Positions 53,463 through 63,875 of a stretch of 64,000 bases of DNA are shown piece after piece; position 1 is the first letter of the stretch; each line of letters starts with the position of its first letter. The translations under genes were made by a program, and so were the position numbers. This DNA is from Thermoanaerobaculia bacterium (GTDB lineage: Bacteria > Acidobacteriota > Thermoanaerobaculia > Multivoradales > J023). The stretch is from contig JAUIJL010000001.1 of NCBI GenBank assembly GCA_030431255.1, positions 868,001 to 932,000 of the forward strand, written 5' to 3'. A model generated the notes under the pieces. The model saw only the letters and a list, made by a program, of their open reading frames with translations. It was not told the DNA's origin and searched no databases.

Positions 53463-54830
53463 ATGGCTGATCTTGGCAAGGCCCAAGGCACCGTGTTGTT
53501 GGTCGACGACGAGCGCTCCATTCGCGAGAGCTTGCGCATGATCCTCGAATTCGAGGGATATAAGGTCGAGGAAGCCGCCAGCGGCTCAGAGGCTTTGACC
53601 CGGGTGGCGGAGCGGGCTCCCGACGCGGTGGTGCTGGACATCAAAATGCCCGAAATGGACGGCCTATCTGTGCTGTCGTCCTTCCGTGAGCGCGGTTACG
53701 ACATGCCGGTGCTGATCATCAGCGGTCATGGGGATGTGGAGACCGCGGTCGACGCCACCCGTCGAGGCGCGTTCGACTTCTTCGAGAAGCCGCTCCAACG
53801 GGATCGGGTGCTGCTCGGGGTCCGCAATGCCATCGACGGTTATCGGCTCAAAACGGAAAATCGGATCCTCCGCCACGAGCCCGATCAGCTGATCGGCGAT
53901 TCGCCGGCATTCGCCGCTTTGCGGGAAACCATCTCCCGCGCGGCGCCGACCACCGCCACTGTGTTGGTCACGGGTGAGAGCGGCACGGGCAAAGAGCTGG
54001 TGGCCCGAGCCATCCATCACCAAAGCCCTCGCCGCGACAAATCCTACGTTCAAGTGAATTGCGCAGCGATTCCCGACGAGCTGATCGAATCCGAGCTCTT
54101 TGGACATGAGAAAGGCAGCTTCACGGGCGCCTCTCGCAAGCAGATCGGCAAATTCGTCGCGGCCCACGGCGGCACGCTCTTTCTCGACGAGATCGGAGAT
54201 ATGTCCGCGCGCACCCAGGCCAAAGTGCTCCGAGCCCTACAAGAAGGCGAGGTGGAGCCCGTGGGCGCCGCCAAGACCGTCAAAGTCGACGTCAGGGTCG
54301 TGGCGGCCACCCATCGCAATCTCCAGGAAGCGATCGAGAAGGGAGAGTTTCGGGAAGACCTTTTCTATCGCTTGAACGTGATCCCCATTCGGACCCCACC
54401 TCTGCGTGAGCATCTGGAGGACGTGCCCGCTTTGGTGGACTATTTTGTGCGCCGCAACGCCGAGGTGGCCAACTACAAGGCCAAACCCTTTTCCGACGAC
54501 GCGCTGCAACATCTCCAAACCCTGCCTTGGAAGGGCAATGTTCGGGAGCTCAAGAACCTGGTGGAGCGGTTGTTGATCCTCAGTCCGGGCGAGGAGATCA
54601 CCAAGCAGGATGTGCTGCAGATCGTCGGTGGTGGACATGCCCAGCTTTCCGAGTCGCTGCTCTCGATCCCCACCCTGAGAGAGTTCCGAGAGCAATCGGA
54701 AAGACTGTACCTCCTGCATCAGCTGGAAAAACACGGCTGGAACGTCACCCAAACCGCGCAAAGCGTCGACACCCCGCGCTCCAATCTCTACAAGAAGATG
54801 GAGCAATACGACATCAAAAGAGACTCCTGA
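53463..54830 (+). CDS. Sigma54-dependent response regulator (NtrC family)
   Basis: A 455-residue activator with a receiver (D59 in VVLDIKMPEMDG), an AAA+ domain (Walker A GESGTGKEL at 171, GSFTGA at 218-223 in place of the consensus GAFTGA, Walker B GGTLFLDEIGD, arginine finger region) and a Fis-type HTH at the C terminus (WNVTQTAQSVDTPRSNLYKKMEQY). It would activate sigma54 promoters; the overall type is close to NtrX. GGAG lies 8 nt before the ATG. Its kinase is not in this neighbourhood. Confidence 0.95.
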   Translation: MADLGKAQGTVLLVDDERSIRESLRMILEFEGYKVEEAASGSEALTRVAERAPDAVVLDIKMPEMDGLSVLSSFRERGYDMPVLIISGHGDVETAVDATRRGAFDFFEKPLQRDRVLLGVRNAIDGYRLKTENRILRHEPDQLIGDSPAFAALRETISRAAPTTATVLVTGESGTGKELVARAIHHQSPRRDKSYVQVNCAAIPDELIESELFGHEKGSFTGASRKQIGKFVAAHGGTLFLDEIGDMSARTQAKVLRALQEGEVEPVGAAKTVKVDVRVVAATHRNLQEAIEKGEFREDLFYRLNVIPIRTPPLREHLEDVPALVDYFVRRNAEVANYKAKPFSDDALQHLQTLPWKGNVRELKNLVERLLILSPGEEITKQDVLQIVGGGHAQLSESLLSIPTLREFREQSERLYLLHQLEKHGWNVTQTAQSVDTPRSNLYKKMEQYDIKRDS

Positions 54831-54839
54831 TTCGTCGAC

Positions 54840-55736
54840 GTGGCCGCCGCCCGCCGCCGATCCGACAAGCCCCAGGGGCAGACGACCCGGGGCAAAACCG
54901 CGCGCAATCGTCTGCGCCGCCTCGACCATTTGCTCTCGGCGTACGACGCCCCGCTTCTGCGTCGTCGAGACGGGCCTTGGAGAGACGCCGTCTGGGTGGA
55001 CTTGGGCTACGGTGCGGAGCCGTACACGACCCTCGAAACCGCAGACAGGTGGTGCCGGGTGGCCCCACATCTGCGCGGGCTGGGCGTGGAAATCGATGCG
55101 CAACGGGTCGCCCGAGCCGAGCCTTTTGCCGACCATCGGGTGAGCTTCCGCCAAGGGGGCTTCAATATGCCCTTGCGCCCCAGTGAGCCCGTCCGGCTGA
55201 TTCGCGCTTTCAACGTGCTGCGTCAGTATTCCGTCGAAGCGGTCGATGAAGCGTTGGCGGAGATGTCGGTCGGCGTCTTGCCGGGAGGTTTGTTGGTGGA
55301 GGGCACCTCGGATCCCCCGGGTCGAGCATGGGTGGCCAATCTATATCGTCGGCTCGAGCTGGAGCCGTCTTCCGTGGCTTGGCGGCGGGAGGCGTTGGTG
55401 TTCAGCATCAGCTTCCGCAGCGGCTTGGATCCGGTGCAGCTTCAGGCGGTTCTGCCCAAAGACCTCATCCACGAAATGGTACCCGGTACCAGAATTTTCG
55501 CCTTCTTCGAGCATTGGAAAACAGCGCTCCGGGACAGCCGGGCTTGGTCCGATTGGGGTCTGCGTCAATGGTTCGGCGAAGCCGCGAGACGCTTGGCGAG
55601 CCACGGCTATGACCTGGATTTGCGTCGGCGCTACCTGCGTCGAGGTTATTTGATCTGGCGTCGGCCCGAAGTCGACGACCGCAGACAGGCCACGGGCAGC
55701 GATAATGCTGACACAACACTGTCATCTATTGATTAG
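54840..55736 (+). CDS. SAM-dependent methyltransferase, class I-like
   Basis: A 298-residue soluble protein. The SAM-binding motif I appears as VWVDLGYGAEPYTTLE, followed by a motif II-like LGVEIDAQRVARAE and RAFNVLRQY. The C-terminal half has Arg-rich and aromatic segments. It is a conserved class I methyltransferase type of unknown substrate; DNA, RNA and small molecules are all possible. GTG 54840 is the start, 10 nt after the NtrC-type gene, so it is likely co-transcribed with it. Confidence 0.78.
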   Translation: MAAARRRSDKPQGQTTRGKTARNRLRRLDHLLSAYDAPLLRRRDGPWRDAVWVDLGYGAEPYTTLETADRWCRVAPHLRGLGVEIDAQRVARAEPFADHRVSFRQGGFNMPLRPSEPVRLIRAFNVLRQYSVEAVDEALAEMSVGVLPGGLLVEGTSDPPGRAWVANLYRRLELEPSSVAWRREALVFSISFRSGLDPVQLQAVLPKDLIHEMVPGTRIFAFFEHWKTALRDSRAWSDWGLRQWFGEAARRLASHGYDLDLRRRYLRRGYLIWRRPEVDDRRQATGSDNADTTLSSID

Positions 55737-55779
55737 GGGCATCTTGAGCCCCGGGATCGACGGCTGCTAGGGTCGACCC

Positions 55780-57777
55780 ATGACGGACTTCAAGATTGTT
55801 TCGAATTTCACACCCCAGGGTGATCAACCCCAAGCCATCGAGCAATTGGTCCAGGGGGTCGAGGCCGGAGAGCGGGATCAAGTGCTGCTCGGTGTGACGG
55901 GCTCGGGCAAGACGTTTACCATCGCCCAGGTGGTGGAGAAGCTCAATCGACCGACCCTCGTGTTGAGCCACAACAAGATTCTGGCCGCCCAGCTCTATCA
56001 GGAATTCAAGTCGTTCTTCCCCCACAACGCGGTGGAGTACTTCGTTTCCTACTACGACTACTATCAACCCGAAGCCTATGTCCCCCAGAGTGACACGTTC
56101 ATCGAGAAAGAAACCTCGGTCAACGAAGATATCGACCGCCTGCGGCTGAGGGCGACCAAATCCCTCTTCGAGCGCAGGGACGTGCTGATCGTCGCGTCGG
56201 TGTCTTGTATTTACGGTCTCGGCTCGCCGGAAGCGTTCAAAGGCATGCTGCGCTTCTTCGAGCTGGGTGACGACCAGGGCCTCGATTCTGCCCTCGAGGC
56301 CCTGGTCGCCATGCAATACGAGCGCACTCAGATGGACCTCTATCCCGGGGCTTTTCGGGTGCGTGGCGATGTGCTCGAAATCCTGCCCTATTACGACGAG
56401 GAGGGCCTGCGGATCGAGTACTTCGGCGACGAGATCGAGAGGATCAGCCGGTTCGACGTGCTCAGGGGCATCGTTCTCGACGATTTGGAGCGGGTCTCGG
56501 TCTTTCCAAAGTCCCACTATGTGACCCCCGAAGATCAAATGCGTCGGGCGATCCGGGATATTGAAGACGAGCTGCGATTTGCCCTCCAGGACTTCGACCG
56601 TCAAGAGAAGCTGTTGGAGGCCCAGAGGTTGGAGCAGCGGACCATGTTCGACCTCGAAATGTTGCGGGAAATGGGCTTCTGCCACGGCATTGAGAACTAC
56701 TCGAGACATCTGACCGGGCGATCTCCGGGGGAGCCGCCACCGACGCTTTACGAATACCTGCCCGACGACATGCTTCTGGTGGTCGACGAGAGCCATCAGA
56801 CCGTGCCTCAGGTTCGTGGCATGTACAACGGTGATCGAGCCCGCAAGCAGACCCTGGTCGACTTCGGGTTCCGCCTGCCGAGCGCCTTGGACAATCGTCC
56901 GCTGACCTTTGAAGAATGGGACGCCCAACCATGTAGCAGGATCTTCGTCTCCGCAACACCTGGACCTTGGGAGCTCAATCAAGTCCAAGGGGTGGTGGCG
57001 GAGCAGCTGATCCGTCCGACGGGTCTTCTCGATCCCGACATCGAGGTGCGTCCGGCCACCGGCCAAGTGGACGACCTGCTGGAAGAGGTGCGAAAAACCA
57101 CCAGCTTCGGTTTTCGTGTCTTGATCACCACGCTGACCAAGCGCATGGCGGAGGAGCTGACCCAATATTTTCAAGAGCTCGGGGTCAACGTTCGCTATCT
57201 ACACTCGGACATCGACACCCTGGAGAGGGTGGAGATCATCACCGCCCTGCGCCGTGGGGAATTCGACGTCCTGGTAGGCATCAACTTGCTGCGCGAGGGC
57301 TTGGATCTGCCGGAGGTGGCGCTGGTGGCCGTGCTCGACGCCGACAAAGAGGGCTTTCTGCGTTCGGAAACCTCGTTGGTTCAAACCGCGGGACGCGCGG
57401 CACGAAACGCCCAAGGGCGGGTGATTTTCTACGCGGATCGGGTGACCGACTCGATGCGCAGAGCCCTGGACGAGACCGCGCGGCGGCGTGCCAAGCAAGA
57501 CGCCCACAACCGAGCCAACGGCATCGAGCCGGCGACGATCATGAAGGACATCCACTCGCCCTTGGTGAGAATGGGAGATCTGGGATTTACCTACTCTACG
57601 GGTGGGCCCGATCCCAATTGGGTGGCGCAGAATGAAGCTTCGGACCGCCCGATCAGCGAGCGGATCAAGGTTCTGGAGAAGAAGATGCGCGAGGCGGCCA
57701 AGAATCTGGAATTCGAAGAAGCCGCGGCCTACCGCGATCAGCTCAAAGAGCTCAAGGAAGTGCAGATCTATGCTTGA
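55780..57777 (+). CDS. uvrB: Excinuclease ABC subunit B
   Basis: The helicase-like damage-verification subunit of nucleotide excision repair. The 665-residue length is normal. Walker A is GVTGSGKTF, the beta-hairpin region is [23 protein letters not shown]-like ([19 protein letters not shown]), DEAD-box motif DESH, and motif VI-like QTAGRAARN. The C-terminal UVR motif ([14 protein letters not shown]) binds UvrC. uvrC starts 16 nt downstream. Confidence 0.98.
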   Translation: MTDFKIVSNFTPQGDQPQAIEQLVQGVEAGERDQVLLGVTGSGKTFTIAQVVEKLNRPTLVLSHNKILAAQLYQEFKSFFPHNAVEYFVSYYDYYQPEAYVPQSDTFIEKETSVNEDIDRLRLRATKSLFERRDVLIVASVSCIYGLGSPEAFKGMLRFFELGDDQGLDSALEALVAMQYERTQMDLYPGAFRVRGDVLEILPYYDEEGLRIEYFGDEIERISRFDVLRGIVLDDLERVSVFPKSHYVTPEDQMRRAIRDIEDELRFALQDFDRQEKLLEAQRLEQRTMFDLEMLREMGFCHGIENYSRHLTGRSPGEPPPTLYEYLPDDMLLVVDESHQTVPQVRGMYNGDRARKQTLVDFGFRLPSALDNRPLTFEEWDAQPCSRIFVSATPGPWELNQVQGVVAEQLIRPTGLLDPDIEVRPATGQVDDLLEEVRKTTSFGFRVLITTLTKRMAEELTQYFQELGVNVRYLHSDIDTLERVEIITALRRGEFDVLVGINLLREGLDLPEVALVAVLDADKEGFLRSETSLVQTAGRAARNAQGRVIFYADRVTDSMRRALDETARRRAKQDAHNRANGIEPATIMKDIHSPLVRMGDLGFTYSTGGPDPNWVAQNEASDRPISERIKVLEKKMREAAKNLEFEEAAAYRDQLKELKEVQIYA

Positions 57778-57792
57778 GCTCCGTAGCGCGTC

Positions 57793-59640
57793 GTGACGAT
57801 CGTCCAACAGGCCGTGGCCAAGCAGATCCGGAAGCTGCCGGATCGTCCGGGTATCTACATCTTTAAAGATGCCTCCGGAGCTTCCCTCTACGTCGGAAAA
57901 GCGAAGTCCCTGCGAAAACGCGGGGCCAGCTATCTGCGCGACGACTTCGGTCCGCGCCTGTGGCGGATGCTGAATGAATCGGCGCGGCTGGATTACATGA
58001 TCGCCGATTCCGAGGCTGAAGCCTTGGTCCTGGAAAACAATTGGATCAAGCAGCAGAAGCCCCGGTTCAACATTCGCCTTCGGGACGACAAGACCTACCC
58101 CTACCTGAAGCTCACCTTGGCTGAGGATTGGCCGAGAATCGTCTTTACCCGACGAATCCTGAACGACGGATCCGAGTATTACGGTCCGTATTTGCCCGCG
58201 GGTCTGGCGCGCAAAGCCATCAAGCTGGTGCAGAAGCTGTTCGGCGTACGGGTTTGCCACATCCCGATCGACGGGTCGTTGCCGCGACCTTGCCTTTACC
58301 ACGACATGCACCGGTGCTTGGGGCCGTGCGTCGATGGTCTGACTTCCTTGGAGACCTATGGGGCGGCGGTGGAGCAGGCGCGTCTTTTCCTCAAGGGGCG
58401 CAACGACGAGCTGCTGCGGGATTTGAAGCAGCAAATGTGGCAGGCCTCGGAGCAGCTGAGCTTTGAGGAGGCGGCACGTTTGAGGGATTTGGTGGCCGAG
58501 GTGGAGGATATTTCGGAGCGTCGCCGGGTTTCGTCCGTGCGCGGTGAGGATATCGACATATTCGGCTTGTTCGCGTTGGGAGGAAATGTCTGTTTGACGG
58601 TTTTGGTGATGCGAAATGGGCAGATTCTCGACCGTCGTGAGCTGTTCTGGGAAGGGCGTCCCGAGGAGGAAATCGAAGCCTCTGCTTTATTGGATCAGGT
58701 CTTGCCCCAGATCTACGACGTCACCACTTTCATACCCAAAGAAATTCACCTGCCGGCGCCGGTGGAAGGGGAAGATGCCTTGGTGGAGTGGCTCTCGGAG
58801 AAAAAAGGCGAACGGGTCTATGTTCGGATGCCGTCGCGCGGGCCGAAGGCCGACCGGGTGGCGTTGGCCTCCCGCAATGCCGAGCTGGCGTTCCGACGGA
58901 GATTCCGAGCCGAGGGCAGGGGGGCGTTGGCGGCCAAGGCATTGTCGGAGCACCTCGGCCTGATCGATCCACCGAGGCGGATCGAAGGGTTCGACATCTC
59001 CCACTTTCAAGGCGCTCAAACCGTCGCCTCCATGGTGGTGTGGGAAGAGGGCAAGATGCGCAAAGGGGAGTACCGCTCATTCAACATTAAAGGCCTTGAG
59101 GGTCCCGATGACTTTGCGTCCATGAATCAAGCGGTCGAGCGGCGGTACCGCCGTGTGCTGGACGAAGTGGGAGCCATGCCGGATTTGATTCTGATCGATG
59201 GTGGCCGAGGTCAGCTGAATGCGGCTCTGGCAGCCTTGGAGGTGCTCGGCGTGGAGGAAACGTCGATCATCGGCTTGGCAAAACGGGAAGAGGAGATCTA
59301 CGTGCCGGGGCGCCCGGAGCCGCTGAGGCTGCCCAAGGACGACCCGGGATTGCAGCTTTTGATGGAGGTTCGAGACGAATCCCATCGATTTGCCGTGGCT
59401 CGTCACCGGCGACGACGTCAGAAGAGCACCCTCGGCAGCCGATTGGACGGTATCCAAGGAATCGGTCCCAAACGTCGGCGTCAGCTGCTCAGCCACTTCG
59501 GCAGCTTGACGGGAGTCGAGTCCGCTTCGAGAGAAGATCTACGGTCATTTCTCGGGCCGAAGCTGGGTGATCAGGTCTACGAGCAGCTCCATCCGCCGGA
59601 ACCGCTCGATGGGCAAGCTCAGACCGACCGGCAATCCTAG
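57793..59640 (+). CDS. uvrC: Excinuclease ABC subunit C
   Basis: Makes the dual incisions in nucleotide excision repair. The 615-residue protein has an N-terminal GIY-YIG nuclease (PDRPGIYIFKDASGASLYVGKAKSLRKR), a UVR motif (LSFEEAARLRDLVAEV), the RNase H-like endonuclease domain (IEGFDISHFQG with catalytic Asp, LILIDGGRGQLNAAL, then Asp/His) and tandem helix-hairpin-helix motifs (LDGIQGIGPKRRRQLLSHFG). Start is GTG. It is transcribed with uvrB; uvrA is not in the window. Confidence 0.98.
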   Translation: MTIVQQAVAKQIRKLPDRPGIYIFKDASGASLYVGKAKSLRKRGASYLRDDFGPRLWRMLNESARLDYMIADSEAEALVLENNWIKQQKPRFNIRLRDDKTYPYLKLTLAEDWPRIVFTRRILNDGSEYYGPYLPAGLARKAIKLVQKLFGVRVCHIPIDGSLPRPCLYHDMHRCLGPCVDGLTSLETYGAAVEQARLFLKGRNDELLRDLKQQMWQASEQLSFEEAARLRDLVAEVEDISERRRVSSVRGEDIDIFGLFALGGNVCLTVLVMRNGQILDRRELFWEGRPEEEIEASALLDQVLPQIYDVTTFIPKEIHLPAPVEGEDALVEWLSEKKGERVYVRMPSRGPKADRVALASRNAELAFRRRFRAEGRGALAAKALSEHLGLIDPPRRIEGFDISHFQGAQTVASMVVWEEGKMRKGEYRSFNIKGLEGPDDFASMNQAVERRYRRVLDEVGAMPDLILIDGGRGQLNAALAALEVLGVEETSIIGLAKREEEIYVPGRPEPLRLPKDDPGLQLLMEVRDESHRFAVARHRRRRQKSTLGSRLDGIQGIGPKRRRQLLSHFGSLTGVESASREDLRSFLGPKLGDQVYEQLHPPEPLDGQAQTDRQS

Positions 59641-59899
59641 AAAGATGGAGGTCCTTCAACCCATACGGGGGATCCGTCGAGAGAGTCCGTTTAACGCTTC
59701 TGCACACGATTTTGATATTGTCTTCATTCGTTAGCTGTCCCGAGCTGATTCGCTGGAGCGCACGCTTACGGCTGCTCTCCGGCCTTCCGTCGAATCCATT
59801 GCCCCCCTCTCTCATAGGCCGTCTGCGGTTTCAGGCCGATACGTCTTGCGCTGCCCTTGTTGGGCCGTCATCTGCCTGTGTAGAAAGGAAGCTGATTTC

Positions 59900-61351
59900 A
59901 TGGTGATCGGTGCCGAATCTGCCGGCAAATCTCAGAGCTGGTTGGAATTGTTGAGAAGCGCTTATTTGGCGCGCAAAAGCGGAAGCCTGATCTTCGAAGG
60001 CTCCGGTGACGAAATCTATCTCCGGCGTGGGGAGGTTTTCGTCGATCGAGACGGCCCCTTAGCCGAAGGCCTGCACGCGGCGGTCAAAAAGGCTGCGGAT
60101 AATCCTCGCCCGGCGTCGGATCCCATCGTACGTATGTCCGTCGCGGAGCTCACCCAAAAGATTCTCGAAAGATGCCACGGTGAGCCGCTGGTTCGTTGGC
60201 GGCAGGACGGACCCGGAGGCGTCGAGCTCTTGGGCCCGTTGCCGACCGTTTGCATGTTGCTTCAAGGAATCGCCGGCGGCATGGACGAGCCCTCCCTGAT
60301 CCGGCTGTTGGGTGGGGAATCCACCAAGCTACAGAATCGGGAAACCACACCGGCCTTGGAGCAGCTGCCGGCCTTGGAGCCGGAGATGACCCGGGCACTG
60401 GTGCTTCTGGAACGCCCCTCGACCTTGGCGGACCTGTTGCGGTCCGGAGGAGACCGGACCGGGCTTCTACGCGGGCTGGCTCAGCTATGGGTAGTAGGTT
60501 TGGTCGACGGCGGGCAAGTCGCGGATCCAACCAAAAAATCGTTGGTCTCCGCCAAGATCGTCGGCCGCTTCCTGGAGCGTATTGGGGAGTCGTTGGACTT
60601 CCAGGAAACCGAGCTCGATCTGGCCGAGCACCGCAAGAAGATCGCGGATCTGCTGAGCAAAGTCGGGGATTTGGACCATTACGAGCTTCTGGGCCTCGAG
60701 GTCGACGCCAAGGAGTCGGCGGTTCCGGAAGCCTACGAGCGATTGGCTCGGGAAGTGCATCCCAAACACGCGACCCGACTCGGTTTGGTGGGTAAGGAAG
60801 ATGCCCTGCGATTGCTCTTCGAAAAGGCCACGGATGCCTATCTGAGCCTCTCGGATCCTGTCCGCCGGTCGAGCTACAACACCATGATGGGCCTGCACCA
60901 AAAAGTCGAGGTGGATCCCGAGCGGCGCGACGAAGAAAAGAAGATCATGGCCAAGCGGAACTTCATTCAGGGCTCCTCTTGCTTGGCGGATATGGAGTAT
61001 TCCATGGCCGTCGAGCTGCTCAAGGAAGCCGCCCGCATGGATCCAAGGCCCGAGTATTACGCGGCTTTGGGGCAAGCCCAGAGCAAGAATCCACGCTGGC
61101 GTCGACACGCGGTGGACAGCTATCGCCAAGCCCTTGAAGGAGCCCCCGAGGATGCGGGGCTCTACCTGGCCCTCGGCAAGCTGCTAGAAGACGAGGAGCG
61201 GGTGGACGAGGCCCGTAAAAATTACCAAAAGGCCCTGGACCTGATGCCCGACAACGCGGCCGCTTCCGAGGGTTTGGGCCGGCTCGGCGTTTCCGGCTCG
61301 GCGCCTTCCGCGGGCGGTCTTCGAGGGATCCTCAGACGCTCGAAGGGGTGA
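59900..61351 (+). CDS. DUF4388-like, J-domain-like and TPR protein
   Basis: A 483-residue protein from ATG 59900. The N-terminal 120 residues resemble DUF4388/PATAN sensory domains (LLRSAYLARKSGSLIFEG, DEIYLRRGEVFVDR). A linker with helices follows. Residues 265-330 are a J-domain outline (LDHYELLGLEVDAKESAVPEAYERLAREVHPKHATRL, with FEKATDAYLSLSDPVRRSSYN), but HPD reads H287-P288-K289, so DnaK stimulation is unlikely. The last 120 residues are TPR-like (AVELLKEAARMDPRPEYYAALGQA, YRQALEGAPEDAGLYLALGKLL, ARKNYQKALDLMPDNAAASEGLGRL). Role unknown; such architectures are common in Acidobacteriota and Myxococcota. Confidence 0.82.
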   Translation: MVIGAESAGKSQSWLELLRSAYLARKSGSLIFEGSGDEIYLRRGEVFVDRDGPLAEGLHAAVKKAADNPRPASDPIVRMSVAELTQKILERCHGEPLVRWRQDGPGGVELLGPLPTVCMLLQGIAGGMDEPSLIRLLGGESTKLQNRETTPALEQLPALEPEMTRALVLLERPSTLADLLRSGGDRTGLLRGLAQLWVVGLVDGGQVADPTKKSLVSAKIVGRFLERIGESLDFQETELDLAEHRKKIADLLSKVGDLDHYELLGLEVDAKESAVPEAYERLAREVHPKHATRLGLVGKEDALRLLFEKATDAYLSLSDPVRRSSYNTMMGLHQKVEVDPERRDEEKKIMAKRNFIQGSSCLADMEYSMAVELLKEAARMDPRPEYYAALGQAQSKNPRWRRHAVDSYRQALEGAPEDAGLYLALGKLLEDEERVDEARKNYQKALDLMPDNAAASEGLGRLGVSGSAPSAGGLRGILRRSKG

Positions 61352-61405
61352 TCCAGCCCCTGTGCGGTCTCCCCGTTTGCTTTCGGATTCGGATAGGATT
61401 CGCGA

Positions 61406-61772
<367 letters not shown>

Positions 61773-61820
61773 CTATCTTCTTGCGGGATTGATCGTTGCG
61801 GGAGCGAGCCCACCATCGAG

Positions 61821-62765
61821 ATGACTTCTGTGTTACATCCTAGGAGTACAAGGAACGCGGAGCTGCCACCACCGGTATTCCCCGGGGATCGTGTGGGTGT
61901 GGCGGCTCTCTCGGGCCCAGTGGATTCCGACCGGCTAGATGCGGGTTTGAACGCCTTGGGTCGCCTTGGATTCGAAGTCGTCACCGCGCCCAATATCCGG
62001 CAGCGTCACGGTCTCTTCGCGGGCTCGGATACAGAGCGGCTGGAAGGATTCTACGAGCTGGTGGACGATCCTTCGGTGAAAGCGATTTTCTTCACTCGTG
62101 GGGGATGGGGGCTCAACCGACTTTTACCGCGTTTGGATTGGCGTCGTGTCGTGCGGCACCCGCGGGCCTATTTGGGGTATTCCGACCTCACCCCTCTGCT
62201 CAACGGAATCGTCACCAGGGCGGGTTTGGTGACCTTCCACGGGCCGATGGTCGCAGCGGATCTGGCACGAGGATTGACCCCGGCCGAGCAGGAAAGCCTT
62301 TTGCAGGCCTTGGCCGGCAGCTATCCCCAGTCTTTTGAGGTCCGCGCTTGTGAGCAAGGTCAACCGGTCGAGGGAGTGCTGCTCGGCGGCTGTTTGAGTC
62401 TTTTGGTCTCGCTTTTGGGTACGCCCTGGGAGGTGGATCTCGAGGGCGCGGTGCTTTTTATTGAAGATCTCAATGAGCCGCCTTACCGCCTCGACCGCAT
62501 GTTGACCCACTTGCGCCTGTCGGGTACGCTGACCAAGATCAAGGCTCTGATCGTTGGTTACTTACACGGCGAAGGCGGCAAGGAGCCTACCGCCATGGAT
62601 GGGGAAATCACCCTCGAAATGGTGCTGGATGCCTTGGCAAGGGATTTTCCCTGGCCTCTGGCTAAAGGCCTGGAAGCTGGACACGCGAGTCCCAGCCTGA
62701 CTCTTCCTTTGGGCCTAAACGCGCGGCTCGATCCGCCGGCAGGCCGACTTTGGGTCTGCCCATGA
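61821..62765 (+). CDS. LD-carboxypeptidase (S66 family)
   Basis: Trims the terminal D-Ala from murein tetrapeptides during cell-wall recycling. The 314-residue protein has nucleophile S121 in YLGYSDLTPLL, the acidic block FIEDLNEPPYRLDRML with E214/E219, and H288 in KGLEAGHASPSLTLP, the Ser-Glu-His triad layout of LdcA. It has no signal peptide, so it acts in the cytoplasm. Start ATG 61821 lies 48 nt after rnpB. Confidence 0.93.
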   Translation: MTSVLHPRSTRNAELPPPVFPGDRVGVAALSGPVDSDRLDAGLNALGRLGFEVVTAPNIRQRHGLFAGSDTERLEGFYELVDDPSVKAIFFTRGGWGLNRLLPRLDWRRVVRHPRAYLGYSDLTPLLNGIVTRAGLVTFHGPMVAADLARGLTPAEQESLLQALAGSYPQSFEVRACEQGQPVEGVLLGGCLSLLVSLLGTPWEVDLEGAVLFIEDLNEPPYRLDRMLTHLRLSGTLTKIKALIVGYLHGEGGKEPTAMDGEITLEMVLDALARDFPWPLAKGLEAGHASPSLTLPLGLNARLDPPAGRLWVCP

Positions 62766-62815
62766 GGGGATCTGGACCCATCTGGATCTCGACATGACGT
62801 TGAGGGCGATGACAC

Positions 62816-63589
62816 ATGGTGAGAACAGTCTTCAAGTCCACGAGCTCGAAAAAAGCGAAGCTGACGGTTCAGCTCGGCGCTGACGAATTCGTTTTTCGTG
62901 AGGGTGAGCTCGGCACGGAAATGTATGTGCTGCAGGAGGGGCAGGTCGAGATCCTGAAGCAATTCAAGGGTGAGGAACGGCGTCTCACCGTGCTCTCCCA
63001 AGGTGATTTTTTCGGCGAGATGTCCATTCTCGAAGACAAGCCGAGAACCGCGAGCGCTCGTGCGCTGGGCGAGGTCCGCCTGTTGCCGATCAATGGCTCG
63101 ACCTTCGACTCCATGTTGAAAAAGAATCCGGAGATCGCGGTGCGCATGATGCGCAAGCTCTCGCGACGCCTTCGGGACACGGACCAAATGCTGAGGCAGG
63201 TCTTGGGCTCGACGGAAAGCCAAGCGCCGGAAGTGCCGGCCCAGGACGGAGCCCAATCCGCCAAAGGTCCGGAGAGGTTGATCCAAGAAGGCTCGGGCAT
63301 CGAGTTCTACCTCGCCGCGGGCAGTGAGACGACCGTCGGCCGGCGAGATCCGGTGACCGGCATCAATCCGGATATCGATCTCACTCCCGCGGACGCCCAA
63401 CGTTCCATCAGCCGGCGACATGCCAAGATTTTCCGGCGCGGCGAGAAATTCTATTTGCGCGAAGAGATCGGCACCATGAACGGCACGTTCATCAACAGCG
63501 AAAGGGTCGAAACCGGTGTTCCCGTGGAATTTCACGAAGGTGATGAAGTCCGCTTCGGTTTGATCAAGACCATTTTTCATTTGACCTGA
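62816..63589 (+). CDS. Cyclic-nucleotide-binding domain plus FHA domain protein
   Basis: A 257-residue soluble protein. The first domain (15-115) is a cNMP-binding fold with the pocket motif FGEMSILEDKPRTASARAL and the N-terminal FREGELGTEMYVLQEGQVEI. After a linker, the FHA domain (165-257) shows TTVGRRDP, RSISRRHAKIFRRGEKFYLRE and NGTFINSERV, the phosphothreonine-recognising core. It has no DNA-binding domain, so it is a signalling adaptor linking cyclic nucleotide and Ser/Thr phosphorylation. scpA follows after 286 bp. Confidence 0.9.
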   Translation: MVRTVFKSTSSKKAKLTVQLGADEFVFREGELGTEMYVLQEGQVEILKQFKGEERRLTVLSQGDFFGEMSILEDKPRTASARALGEVRLLPINGSTFDSMLKKNPEIAVRMMRKLSRRLRDTDQMLRQVLGSTESQAPEVPAQDGAQSAKGPERLIQEGSGIEFYLAAGSETTVGRRDPVTGINPDIDLTPADAQRSISRRHAKIFRRGEKFYLREEIGTMNGTFINSERVETGVPVEFHEGDEVRFGLIKTIFHLT

Positions 63590-63612
63590 GCTACTGGGAG
63601 AGCGGTCCGTTG

Positions 63613-63657
63613 GCCCAGCGGGCCGCTGGGCTTGTGGCACTGATGCTGTGGCACTGA
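63613..63657. repeat. Palindrome and direct repeat after the FHA-protein gene
   Basis: GCCCAGCGG-G-CCGCTGGGC (63613-63631) is a 9-bp dyad. Just after it TGTGGCACTGA occurs at 63633 and again at 63647. It lies 24 nt after the FHA-protein stop. The dyad lacks a U-run, so only a weak terminator is possible. Confidence 0.5.
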
Positions 63658-63875
63658 ATCCTGTGGCCGCGCCTGATGCGGTGGCTCCAAGCACCCGATG
63701 GGCGATGCGGTGACCCCTCAGATCGCAGCCGTCCGGCGAGCGCCCAGCGAACGTGGCTTGCCAGGGGAGAAGAGCTCTACTACCGAGACGATTCCTGTAT
63801 AGTCCGCCGTCCCACCGACCAGGCCTTACGACTCCAAAAAGCGAGAGCCGAGACCCGACTTCAAAGCGTACAGCC

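Noticed and set aside
51975-53486. Minus-strand open frame of 503 codons opposite htrA
   Set aside because: Antisense shadow; htrA is unambiguous.
55726-57174. Minus-strand open frame of 482 codons opposite uvrB
   Set aside because: Antisense shadow; uvrB has every family motif.
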